Assembly: GCA_003117195.1 (NCBI GenBank)
Contig: BDSI01000040.1
Location: 186,658-250,657, forward strand
Origin: Eudorina sp. 2006-703-Eu-15
Taxonomy: Eukaryota; Chlorophyta; Chlorophyceae; Chlamydomonadales; Volvocaceae
Length of the DNA: 64,000 nucleotides
Reading direction: 5' to 3'
Every line of letters begins with the position of its first letter. Position 1 is the first letter of the stretch. The notes under the pieces were generated by a model. The model had not been told where the DNA came from and did no database searches. It saw nothing but the letters and a program-made list of their open reading frames with translations. The position numbers and the translations under genes were made by a program. Of this stretch, positions 23,491 to 34,900 are shown piece by piece.

Positions 23491-25015
23491 TAGGACGAGC
23501 GAGAGGACGAGAAGGAGGGGTGTCATGACGAGCTGACGTGTATCGAGCAAAGCATGTGCGTTAAGGGGCGGGGGTTGGAGGGGAAGGGGGCGGAGCGAGG
23601 CGGGGATGGGGGGGTGGGTGGGTTGAGCGAGGGAGGCGGACTGACGGAGCGGGGCTTGGGAGCCGTTGAAGCAGCGGACGGGGGACGGAGGGGGGTACTT
23701 CCGGGCGGCGGGGGGGAGAGGCGCGGCGGCGCGGAGGAGGAGGAGGAGCGGGGCCCGAGGTCGTGAAGGAGCTCTGGCCGCCACGGTGGGGAGCGGCGGG
23801 GAGGGGTGTCAGGGAGGCGAGAGAGGGTGCGGGATAGCGTCACATGGTTAAGAGGGGGGAAGAGACAGGGGGCCAGCTGCGCTCGCGAGCTGTGGGAGGC
23901 TCATCTGGTGCGTGGAGCAGGGAGTGACGGAGAGCAGTGACCTCAGGGTGGGGTTGGGCGGGGTGGATCGGTTGGGCGATATCCTGAATTGCGTGACCGC
24001 GTGCCAGCCTTGACGGCCATGCCAGCGATGAGAGGTGGGGTTTAACCTTCATTGCGACGTCATCACGACATCGCCGGACACGTAGATGACGGCGGCAAAG
24101 CGTTGACACTCGGCAGGCAGGGGGAGCCCACGGAGCCTTGGTTCTTGCGCGCGAAGGCGTCCCCACGGGGCAGATTAGTCCTGTTGGGCCTTGCAGGATG
24201 GCCACAGCTTCAGGACGTGCGAGGCTGTCGGACAGCAGGCAGTTGGGTCTTGGGCGGTCTCGGATGGCCGCAGCTGGGATGAAGGAGGAATCGTGGAGTT
24301 ACAGCAGCCCCCGGTAGTGTTGCCACCTGTGGATGCGCCCGAACAGCAGCGTTGCTTGTTGCTAAGGAAAATACTGCACCCACCCTGCGAGATGCGACCA
24401 CCACCTCCCCGTATACGGGACTGGGATGGGCGCCGAGCACCACTAGCTAGTCTGTTCGAATAAGAGACTGCCAGTGCGCGGGGGCAGTCATCTGGCGGAA
24501 GCACCCCGCGCGCGCGACACCGCACCTCGACGGGTCCGACACACCGGGGCCGGGGGGGAACCAATAGTCGCTCCTATTTCGAAACACCCCCCGCAAGCTC
24601 GGAGAGGTAGACAGAAGGGACCAGGATAGCTTTGTTCCTGAAACGACACCCCAGTACCACATGAATGCACGTTGCCACAATGCTGAAAAGAACAGAGTGC
24701 AAGCCGCGAATCCATCCACGCGCCCGATCCGCATTCCACGCCACAGGCCCATGACACTGCCTGAGTGCCTGTACTGCCTATACTTTACTCCCGGTGGAGC
24801 CGAGGACTGTGGACAGCGGCCCCGATGCATGACACCACACGCGCCATGCCCCAAATAAAAATGTATGAATGCATGGATGAATGAATTACCACCCACGTCT
24901 CCCCTGCCCACCGCGGCCCGTCGGTCAGTTCTGCCGAAGCCACGGACATAGGAGTTTCAGGGGCGCACGCCTCGCGGATCGATCGCGCACGGTGGGGTGG
25001 GACACCCAGCCACGC
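23491..25015. other. Intergenic region between convergent genes
   Basis: This lies between the stops of the F-box-like/LRR gene (+) and the membrane protein gene (-), so it should hold both 3' UTRs. A minus-strand TGTAA is present at about 24299-24303, roughly 715 bp downstream of the membrane gene stop. No plus-strand TGTAA was noticed soon after 23490. No domain-bearing reading frame was found; the G-rich part (23550-23830) has only low-complexity frames. Confidence 0.55.
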
Positions 25016-27147
25016 CTATGACCCAAACGGCCTGCCACCGTTCATAGGCATGTCGCTCCGGCTCCCAACCACAATGACTGGCTGCTCCTGTTGTTGCTGC
25101 TCCTGATACCCAGGCGTGTGCGGGTGCGGGTGCTGCTCGTACAGCGCCTGTTGGTACGGCTGCTGGTACGCTTGCTGCTGAGGGTCCTGAAGCAAGGGCA
25201 CCTTGTCCATATCCCCATACGCCCCGTCAGCGTTGTACGGCGGCGGCATGCCGTACGCCATTGCCGCCAGCTGGAGGGCGGGTGCCGTCCCCGCCGCCGC
25301 CGCCCCCGCGGCAGCACCTTCCGGATAATGCTGCTGCTGCTGATCTCCGTCGTCCCTGCCCTGCGCGCCGCTGCCGCCGCCGATGCCCACCGCCCAGCCG
25401 CCGGCCTCCAGCGTCCGCTGCAGCCGCATCAGCAGCGCCCGCTCCCGCTTCGACTGCGCGAAGTCCGCGATGGCGTTCATGAGCAGGAACGACGCCCCCA
25501 TCCACACAATGAACGAGCCCACCACCATGGTCAGCGCGGCCCGCTCCACCTGCTGCAGGCTGCGGTACATGGACCGCAGCGCGTCGCTGCCGCAGATGCA
25601 CATTGAGCGCTGCATGTTCGGGAAGGGAAGGAGATGGGGCAGGGGCGGTGTGGGGTTGAGGGCGAGGCGTGGGGGTGTCGGGGGTTGAGGATGAGAAGAC
25701 AACCCAAGTCCAGGGTTGGTCGGGGTGTTACATTCGGGTGCGGAGAGGTCTAGACATTTCAACCCACATTTGAACAGGAACCCAGATCCCGGTGACACAC
25801 CCAGGTCCGGGCCAGTGCACAGATCAAGATCAAGATACGAACGCAGATCCAAGATCCATGCAAGAATTCGGATCCTGAACAGAAACCCAGATCCCGTGTC
25901 GGTCCAAAGTTATCCTGACCAACTGCTCCTCCCTTCCCGACACCGCACCAACCTGAAGCAAGTACTCCGCCAGGTCAAAGTTGAGGCAGGTGGCGGGGCA
26001 GGTCGACGTGACATGGCTGGCTGGCAGCGGCCCCAGCTGCGCCTGCAGGATGGTCTTGGTGTCGTTGTAGTACTTGATGCCCATGGCGACGAACGCATCA
26101 GCCGACTTGGCGGCCACCTGGACTGTCGCAGTGGCGGACACGGCGACACCCAACCTGCAGGCCGGCGGACGGGCGGGCAGGCGGGCGTGCAGGCGGGCGT
26201 GCAGGCGGGCGGGCGGACGGGCAGCATCCGCGCATGGAGCTGGGTGTTCGTTTGGCCGTGAGTTGACGGCGTCCAGGGGCGCAGCAAAGGAATGCTCGGG
26301 CCAACGTCCGCCAGCCCGTTCTGGAAATTTAATACTTACACCGTACTTGCCATCTTGTTATGTCATGGGCTCCTCCTTCGCTTCGACCGCCCGTGTCCCG
26401 GACGGTTTGAAGCCCCGTCTGAACCCGTGCCATGACCCCGCCTGGGAATGCGCCGGTCCCCCGCAGGTCCGCCGCAGGGCCCCGGGGTGATCAAGTCAGC
26501 AGCGGGGCTTCCAAGACCGGTGGCCAGCCGTGCACTGGCCCCAGCCGCCGCACCCCTGGCCCCCAGCCACCCACCCGATGCAGCAGGCGAAGAAGACGAA
26601 CATGAGCAGCACCAGCACCAGCCACCACAGCGCCGTCACGACAGCCGCGGTGCCCATCCAGTAGGGCGAGCCGCGTGTGGGGCCACCTGGGCCATTTGGT
26701 TCGGGTCGGGTTGGGTCCGGTCGGATTGGATTGGGGTTGGAGGAGAAAGGTTTCGGGGAGGTCCGGCGGTGCAACACGTGTTCATCCACGTGCCCTCTCG
26801 TGAGGCCGCTCCCACGGCTTGCCTTGCGCCCTTGCCCCTTTTGTTCTGGCCAGTCTGCAGTTCACTGCCTGCTAGCTGCTACCCCGTCAAGAACATATGC
26901 ATGCACCCGCGCCCATGGGTGGGGACATTGGTTCGCAGGCATGAGGTCACAGTCCTCCTCCTTCCCAGATGTGGTGCCATACGTTGCCGCACCCACCCTT
27001 CGTGTCTACCGCGTACTCCGTGCACGACCGGCCGCAGCCCATGCCCAGCATCCCCGCGGCTAGGACGCAGCAGCTCGCGATGACGAACACAGCCACCTTC
27101 TGCGCCAAGCTGAGCTGCGCCTGGATGTCAATTTGCACCGACTTCAT
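25016..27147 (-). CDS. Multi-pass membrane protein of unknown function, 4 exons, 352 aa
   Basis: On the minus strand the exons are 27147-26997, 26686-26575, 26154-25953 and 25609-25016. Splices are GT..AG and the 1059 nt close in frame with TAG. Three clear membrane segments are visible: KVAVFVIASCCVLAAGMLGM (residues about 17-36), a tryptophan-rich span GTAAVVTALWWLVLVLLMFV running into FFACCIGWV-like sequence (about 60-85), and LTMVVGSFIVWMGASFLLMN in the last exon. Between the second and third lies a 70-residue loop with CPATC and KYYNDTKTILQ, probably lumenal or extracellular. The C terminus is Gln/Pro/Tyr-rich (QQQAYQQPYQQ) and probably cytosolic. The arrangement recalls tetraspan-like proteins but I recognise no family. 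Start is the first ATG before the conserved-looking helix; the frame is open upstream to 27288, so a longer N terminus is possible. Confidence 0.75.
25725..25915. repeat. GATCC-rich dispersed repeat, copy 1
   Basis: This is a patchwork of AACCCAGATCC, CAGATCAAGATCAAGATACG and CAGATCCAAGATCC units within intron 3 of the membrane protein gene. A related patch (AAGATCAACATCCAGATCCA and CAAGATCCAAAACC) lies in a pyruvate carboxylase intron at about 45462-45560. Confidence 0.6.
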
Positions 27148-28052
27148 GGCGTTGTTTGTGTTTTTGAGGGCGCTTGACGTTCCGACTCCCCTGAGACACG
27201 ATGGGGACACATTTGCGGCCGTGGATAGTGTGGCGCACGTAGGGAAAGAACTAGGAGGGGAAAGGGAAGGGAAAAGTCGCACCAACATAGCACGCTGATA
27301 GCCAGGGAGTCACCTAAGCATGTCCCTCACAGCAAGATTGAGAAAAGCTTCTAAGACATCCAAGACTTTGTTGTAGGGGGCATGTGTGTGGCGGTGCGCA
27401 TCCATTCGCCTTGCGAGCCCGTGAGTACGCAAAAAGAGATTTCATCGAGGGGTAGCTAGAGCCCCTAAAACGCCGATTGGTTTACGTATCATTTGCAGAC
27501 TCAGCTTACTCACCAAACTATCGCGCCCGTGACAACAACTATTAATGACATCAGGGAAATCCAAGGCACATAGAAAATGTAATTTTTCTTTTGGGGAAGT
27601 AACTTCACCTGGCTATCGACCCTAGATGTTCGGTCCATTTGTTGCTTAGGGCCGTTCGTGTCCCTAGCGGCAGGTATGCACTAACAACCCAAACTAAGAC
27701 AAATCTCATGCAACGGGAAGGACTGAGAGCTTACAAGGAGTTCACGCAAGGAGATCAGCGACATTTTGAAAGCCGACGCCGTACAACCGTACGCATCCCA
27801 AAACTCTTTGTGACAACCTGCGCCGGCAATGTGTCTGCATTTCGCATCAATCCCAATGCGCGGAAAAAACTTGGGAACTGCAAAGGGCTTGATGATGATC
27901 TTGTGTTTCAAAAGCTACAGGCCAGAGCCAAGAGACTCATGAACCGCCGACTTCGGGTTTTAATTCAAGTGTAAATCTCTCCGCTGGCACCCCAACGTAG
28001 AACGGCAAACAGGCACAGACGCCCTTGTTCCAGCTGTCAAGCCGCGAAATCG
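27148..28052. other. Less GC-rich intergenic region with one orphan reading frame
   Basis: This should contain the divergent promoters of the membrane gene (-) and the ankyrin gene (+). Base composition drops noticeably from about 27300. One plus-strand frame at 27639-27974 (111 codons) is basic and includes KLFVTTCAGNVSAFRINPNA and RAKRLMNRRLRVLIQV. It starts at a TTG or at an internal ATG and ends overlapping TGTAA. I do not recognise it; it could be a fragment of a mobile-element protein or chance. Confidence 0.4.
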
Positions 28053-30446
28053 ATGAAAAGTACAATCGCACGCGTTTTTTGCGGCTGCCTTTTGACGAGA
28101 GATACGCACGATTACAAAGCCACGGTAGAAGAATTTAGTCCAAGCTTTCTAAACGTGGTTTCGGTCTTCGGGTTGGCAGATAACATTTTCGGTTTCCTGC
28201 ACGCTGCGGAGGCCGCCTGCACCTTCCCGCTCATCAGCAAGGCCTGTCATGATGCCTACAGCGGCAGCCGAAGGGTCTTGCTGTCTCATCCCGTCCCGCA
28301 CCACGCCTTTGCCTGGCGCTGGGGCCGCCCGGAGGCCACGCGGGACCTTACCCGCGACAAGCGCCTGACCCTGCTTAGCCTGACGGCCAAGACCGGCAAC
28401 CTGAAGAACCTCGAGGCCGCCGGCGCCGTGACAGATTGCAGCCTGGGGCGGGGCAGGGTGATCGACGCCGCCGCGTCCGCCGGCCACCTGCACGTTTGGC
28501 AATGGCTGTTCGCGCGTCACTACCCCGTCACCTCCTCCGCCGTTTTGCGGCCGCGGCAGCCGGTCACCTGCACGTTTGCCAATGGTTGCTGCGCGTGAAC
28601 AGGGAGCTCCGCAGCGACACCAAGTCGCCGTGGGCAGCCGCGGCCCGTGGCGGCCACCGCCACGTGTGCGAGTGGCTGCTGGCCGAGGGTCTTCGCTGCC
28701 CCAACGCCTCCGACGCGATGAGCGCTGCCGCCGCGCACGGCCACATTGGTCTGCTGGACTGGCTGTTCATGACCCTGCCCGCTCAGCTCCTCCGGGACCT
28801 GAGCGGTGACCAAAGCATCCTGTTGGTCAGCAACGCGCTGGCGGGCTGCGGTCTGGAGGAGGTGCAAGGGCTGACCGACCGGTTGGCGGTGCCGGACGGC
28901 AGCGTCGCGGCCGTCCGGCTGCGGGTGCCGAACCTCGTCGCGGCGGCCGTCAAGAGCCGCCTGCCTGACTGGCGGGACAAGCTGCAGTGGGTGGAGACGC
29001 GGTTCGGGACGTGCCCGCTGAGCCAACTGGCCAAGGTGCAGGAGATCCTGTCGCGTCACGACCGCATGGACCGGCTGCGGGCGCTCCAGCAGCGGGGCCC
29101 CTTGGGGCAGTTGAAGTACCTGGCCGACAGCGTGATGGCGGCGGCGGGTCGCGGTGACCTCCCGGCGCTGCGGCTGCTGCTGCAGCCCGCGGATGACGGC
29201 GGCGGCGGCGGGCAGACCTCCCTGACCTTGGAGGACAAACATGCAGCCGTAAACGCGGCAGCCTGCAAGGGCCACCTGGAGGTGCTGGAGGAGCTGGCGG
29301 CGCGCGGCTGGCCGGTGCCGAACTACACTGTCCTGACCGCGGCGGGGGGCGGGTGCTTGACGACGCTGCAGTGGGCGGCGGCGCCGGCGGCGCCGCCGGT
29401 GTGGAGGGACGCGTTTCGGGCGGCACTGCAGCTGCGAGGTTGTGCGGAGTCGATGGACCGCGCGGCCCAGTCCGGCAGCCTGGAGCTGGTGATGTGGCTG
29501 CGGCAGCAGCAGGAGCGCGCGTGGGACGAGAAGGCGTTTGGGGCGGCTGTGATGGCCGGCAACGTGGCGCTGCTGCAGTGGATGGGGGAGCAGGGCTGCC
29601 TTATGGGGGTGAGCTGGGTCCGTGTGTGATGGGGCAGGATTGGATGCCCGGCCCTGGGTGCGATGACTGTGGGACTGAGGTATGAGGCCTCATGAAGAGT
29701 CATCAGGTAACTTGCCGGATACTTCCTTCAGGTGGAGACTGGGGCAACCCGGGCACGGAACGGGGACGGGATGTACGCAGACAGCCGTTTTGTGCACATC
29801 CCGATTCTCCTGTACGACTGTGTGGCAGATGCCGTACAGCTCCCCTTGTGGCCTTGCACCGAATCATATGATATGCGTGTCTGCATGTTTTGCGATTTTT
29901 GCCCCGTGCCCTAAACCCTCTACCTCGCCATACGGCAATCATGCCTGCTCGGTGCAGATCTCTCCTGACCTCGAGTGCTTTCCTCTTTTGCCCTGCGGCC
30001 CCGGTCCCGGGCCCCCCTTTCACGTCCAGGACCCCCTGGAGCGGTACTTTCTCGCCGCTGTGGCCGCCGACCTGGCCACCCTGCGCTGCCTGCGTCGGCT
30101 GGGATGCCCCGGGGGCGCGCTGGACGACGTGTGCGTGTTGGTTCGGGCGCTGGCGTACAGCGCGCCGCTGGACGTGCTGCGTTGGCTGGTCGCGGAGGGC
30201 TGCCCGTTGGACTGGAGGCTGGCGGCGAAAGAGGTGGCGGCGCGGAAGGACCCGGAGGGCGCCGCGGTCCGGAAGCGGGTACGAGGACGCCTGGCGGTGG
30301 GAGGCCACGTGGGGGAGGCGGCCGGGGGAGCGCAGCCGCGACCCATACTCACCACAATCCGATTAATGGTTCAAGGCATGCGTCGCATGTTGCAATCGTC
30401 CACTGGGGCCAGCCAAGGCGCGGCCGATGGCCGCGCCATGCTGTGA
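28053..30446 (+). CDS. Ankyrin-repeat protein with F-box-like N terminus, one frame break
   Basis: ATG at 28053 opens a frame whose residues 30-65 (VFGLADNIFGFLHAAEAACT then FPLISKACHDAY) resemble the F-box-like head common in volvocine ankyrin proteins. Ankyrin-type units follow, such as AASAGHLHVWQWLF, AAAGHLHVCQWLL, ARGGHRHVCEWLL, AAHGHIGLLDWLF, ACKGHLEVLEELA, AQSGSLELVMWLR and MAGNVALLQWMGEQG. Between the first two units (about 28530-28560) the frame must change (frame 0 to frame 2); reading across it as a single indel keeps the 29-30 residue repeat spacing, while a 44-nt intron would not. A GT donor at 29609 and AG at 30028-30029 join in phase to a last exon 30030-30446 (ERYFLAAVAADLATLRCLRR). 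The product would be a protein-binding scaffold or E3 adaptor. The C-terminal end is uncertain. Confidence 0.65.
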
Positions 30447-33400
30447 AGGGGAAATATCGCACCGACATCGGGGCGGACGCCGCCGCAGGAGGGTGATATT
30501 GGCGACCCATGGGTCAGTGAGCGGTGGGACGGGGACGATGCCGACGGCTTGCGCACGCAGCCGGCGTGTGGTGCCGAGTACGTGAACCACTACAAGTGCG
30601 ATATGACTACAATTACGGGGGTCCGCCTTTGGCACTGCGGCAGTGGACGTGGGGGTCTGTTCGGGGGGCGGTGCCTGTATCGGCTCGGATGGGAATGGTA
30701 ACTGAGCGTGTTGCCGTATAGACCGTACAATTGCTCAGAATTGAGTCATGCTGCAGGGCTGGCGTATTGACAGCTGTTACTGCTGTTTGCTGGCTGGCTA
30801 TCGCAGCATGACCAATCGGGCTTCGACTGCGTTTAATCACGGCTCACGGCTCAATCACGGCTGCATCGGCTGGCATCCTGCCCGTTGGTTTGGTTTGGAG
30901 CATTTTGACTCCAGCACAATTTCAATCTACCCACGCACTACGGAGCAGTATGACGCCAAATAAATGATTAAGCGTCGTCCTGGCGAGCCTCAGATAGTTT
31001 CGATTTATGTTCGGTGAGCCGATGCATGTTGGTCAACTGGAGAACACACTACCGTACCACAGCGGACAGTATGATTCCTTCGCATCAGCACAGTGAGCTC
31101 AGCGGTCACGTATTAAATTGGGAAGGCTGGGACTTAGAATGGGAAGCGTCGAAACCTTCGAAAGCGGGCGCGAAGCTTTCCGACAATCAATTGCGTGAAG
31201 CTCCAAAGCTCTTTAGCAACTCTGCATTGTAGCTTCGTTGATCTGCCGACATGGTTCGCTAGGCATTCGGGGAAGCTCCAAGCTGTGCAGGCGCCAGGCG
31301 GGCGCCCACTGGCGCCCACAACATGAAAGCCAATGAGTTGGGATAAGGTAAGATGCCAACAAAGATATAATATTAAATGGCATTCGTAGGAACACATGGC
31401 ATCGACAAGTGAAGTGTGACACCTTTCAGTAGGTGCGCAAGGTAGGCTCGCATGGACAAGTACGGCGAATGGCTGGCCAGCTGGCTGGATTAGCTGAATA
31501 TTGACTGCCATGTTGACTGCCACACAAAGAATTGACCACTAGTGTGACCATGCGTTTGACCAGTCAGAACCTGGCGACGACCTGCGCACCACCTCACCGC
31601 CCGCCACTCACACAACCATGGTCCGTAGAGGGTGTGGGCTGAGGTGATATTGATGACGCGATTACTAGGCACTTTCACATTCTACTGGATTCACAACGTT
31701 TACGCAACGGACTTCTCAAAGGCTATGATGTGTAGCCGCGCTTGAGCAGAAGCGTCACGCGACGTCAGTGACAATGACGGTTGTGACAGTTGCACGCGAT
31801 ACGCCGCGATCGAGTCGACACAGCTTCCCGCCACGCTTCTTGAGAGCTCACTCTGAACGCGATGGCAAGCATGCGGCCAACAGTGGGGAGGACACCACCA
31901 GCTCCTCGAATCCGCGAGTCCGAAATGGTCCAAACCGAGTCGTCCCCACATGCTGCACGGGCTATAACAACCTTAGTAAGCTCCCGTTTCGGCTCTCTAC
32001 GGGGCGGAGGTCACACCTATCCCGAGCAGGCGCATTTCGCGCCTCCGTCCCCGGAGCGAAAAGCACCGGAAGAATGCAAGGGTAGACAGGATGCTTGGGC
32101 GCGGCGCTTCGGACACCTCCGCAGGTGGCACGAGGGGAAGCTGGGCAGTGACAGGAGTGTGAGAAGGTAGACTCCCAACCCAGCGGAGCCGCCCGCCTGG
32201 GCTTGTCTTGACAATAGGGCTCATTTTGTGGAGTGTCGCGTACAGGCGAGGTCAGGGAGTTACCGAGCCGGGGGGTACAAGTGTGATTGTAGGTGTGACC
32301 TGCGAGGGCCCTGCCCTGCGACTGTGTCCCGGCCTCGACGAACTTCCGCCATGTTATTCTGTCTTGCTCCAGTACTTGCAGTGCTTGAAAAACAAATCCT
32401 CCTCGTCAGCGCAGTGATGCTGACCCGCACCCGTCCGGCTCCGCCCTGAGCCAAGTGGTAGCAGCGTGAATTGACCGGTTCCATCACACGCAACAGAACA
32501 CCCTTCATGTTCTATGTAATATTGGACTCGCGCTCTTGGGCAACATCGGCGTGACGAACGGCCATGTGACCAGGCTTCATTTGCGTGAGCAGCCCCGGCG
32601 CTGGCTGGCCTTCGGCTCGCTCCGGATCCAACAGTGGATCCAACAGTTTATTCAACAGTCCACGCACTGATAGAACCAAAACTCGTGCGTTGTCTTGCTA
32701 AGAGGTCGGAGCCCCAGCGCGCAAGTGCTCCCCGTCCCTGTGCACCTGCATGCTGCGGCACCTCTTGACACCCAGGGGCACCCTTATGGAGCGACGTAGC
32801 GCCTCCACATCCCAACCTGCTTCCTCGAGCGTCCCCTCCCCTCCCGCAGGACGGGCGCACAGCGCCGGCCACCTGACGCCGCCGAATCTGCCCGGTAGCT
32901 CAAACGCGCGGTTTGAACGAGCTTACATCCGCAAGCAAGCGCAGCCGCCCCGTCCCTGGCTGGAGCGATGGCGCACGGGGTTGGCTGGGGTCCCGCACTG
33001 GTGTCCACCAGCGGACGCCACCGGGGGGAGGGACTAGGGTTCCCCGACCCATGGAAACTTCTTCAGCGGCGGTTGGCTGCTCATTCTCGCAATCCCTGGA
33101 AGCAGCTTTTGGCAAACGGTCCCGGCGACAGCGAAACCGCTTCCCCCTGCAGAAACCACTTCCCCCTGCAGAAACCATTTCCCCCTGCGCCAAGCCGGGT
33201 GTTCTCTCGTTTTGGGGCGCCCTGGGACCCCACGTGGTCGATCACAGGCCGTCACTCCCCTGACTCCTCTAGTAATGCCTGCAAGTGAAGATGGCGGCAG
33301 GAGCCCGCCACTTAAAAAAATTAGACGGCCAGATCGGTCGGTTGGTCGATCGGTCGGCAGCCTGGAAGGAGCCGGCGACGCCCTGTGGTTGCAGCGCCAC

Positions 33401-34900
33401 AGGGTGACCCGTCTGCCGCGTTACCGCACGCCCGCGGTCAACGAGTGCCGGTCAGGCGCAGTCTAAGGCAGTCAACTGCCGTACTCCGCTGCGGAGCGTC
33501 CGATCCGCTGGGCGGCCGCCCAGTGCCGGGAGCCCCGCCCGACCTCGCTTCCTGGGATGCGCTCGCCCGCCGGTGGCAGCAGCTCTGGCCTCTGGGTGTG
33601 ATCGTGAGGCCAGAGCGCGTGTGCCCCGCTGGCCTGGGGGTGCTGGAAGCTACGCACCTTGCCGCATGAGCAGGAGGTGGTGTGAGGCGGTGAAGGGAAG
33701 CACAGCAGTCCTTGTTCGACACGTCGGCACATCTTCGAGGTTGCCGGCATAAGATGCCGAACACTTCAGATGCGCCGGAGGGGCCGGCCAGGGATGGGGG
33801 TGCTTTGCTGGGTGCTATCTGCGGTCTGCAGCATGTGGTCCAAAAAGGATGACCGACAGTCGCTCACGGGTACAGCAGTGTCCAGTGGCAGTTTGCCCAC
33901 CGGGAAAGACGGGGCAGCTGCCTTCGTGGCGGCGGAGGTCGGCAGCAGTCGACGCCCAAGCGCCCAAGCGGGCATGCCCACGAGCAAGGGTTTCACGCGC
34001 CATCCCCGAACACGACCTGGCGGAATAAATCGTGATGCAGTGGAGCCCCACGGGTCATCGCTCATCGGTGACAGATAAAGTCCCGCTCCGTCTCCACCGC
34101 ACAGCTGCGAAGGGGAACCCCTTAGCGTCGCCCAGGTGCACCGGACCAGCACCACCAGTGCACCACTGGGTCACCTAAGAGGCGTCAGTCTTGGCACATT
34201 TTGCCCAGAGGGGAAGCGAGCTTCGCAGTGCGGTTGCCAGCACTGCAAGCAGCAGCGGCAGCAATAAGCAGTAGTAACACCCACACCCCAGCAAGTCTTC
34301 CAGGGCTCTCATCATGGGTAACCGCTTACAGTACCTTCCTCAACCGTGATTTCGTGTAGTCTCCAGAATCCCATGGGTTGCCGTTCCTTGAAGGTGACCC
34401 CTGGACAACTGCAAGCCCCGCCGACCCTTGGGTCGTCAGTAGCTGAAGCACGGATGCAGAGGGGAGACGCACACCCGCTCACTGTTTAAACGGCGCTTTG
34501 GAACAGAATGATCTCGTATGTGCGGTCACTCGTGCGCAGCGCGGTAGGCAGCCTGCGGCGCTGTGCAAATGCGTGACGGTAGCTCTTCGCGCCTGCCCGG
34601 CTTCTGTGCGGACCGGCCTGGAGATGCTGGGCTGGCTTTTGAGGGAATCAGTTGAAAGCTAATGCTTGCTTGTGAGACTTCAGCAACCCTCGCCGTTCTC
34701 GAGAAGCTGCCACTTTGAATTCTGTTAGTTGATCAACCCTGATCAACCACCGAGCGCCTGCAGCCAGGTTCGGCCTTTCCTTTGGGTTTAACATGCATCA
34801 TTTTCATATTCATAGTGAGTCATGAAAGCTCAGCAAGCCCTGGACGTTTGAGTGCCGCGTCTGGACCCCTTTCACGGAGCGGTTGCCGTAATGCTCGGCC
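30447..34900. other. 4.4 kb less GC-rich stretch; no clear gene
   Basis: Composition is closer to balanced than in flanking genes and reading frames are short. An 18-bp repeat (TTCCCCCTGCAGAAACCA) occurs about three times at 33138-33190. Dispersed repeat D copy 3 is at about 34023-34075. No frame shows a recognisable domain. The right end should include the promoter of the phosphatase gene at 34901. Confidence 0.5.
34023..34075 (+). repeat. Dispersed repeat D, copy 3
   Basis: GGAATAAATCGTGATGCAGT, then GGAGCCCCACGGGTCATC and TCATCGGTGACAGA match copies at 10427 and 14920. A 7-bp local duplication (TCATCGC/TCATCGG) is specific to this copy. Confidence 0.6.
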
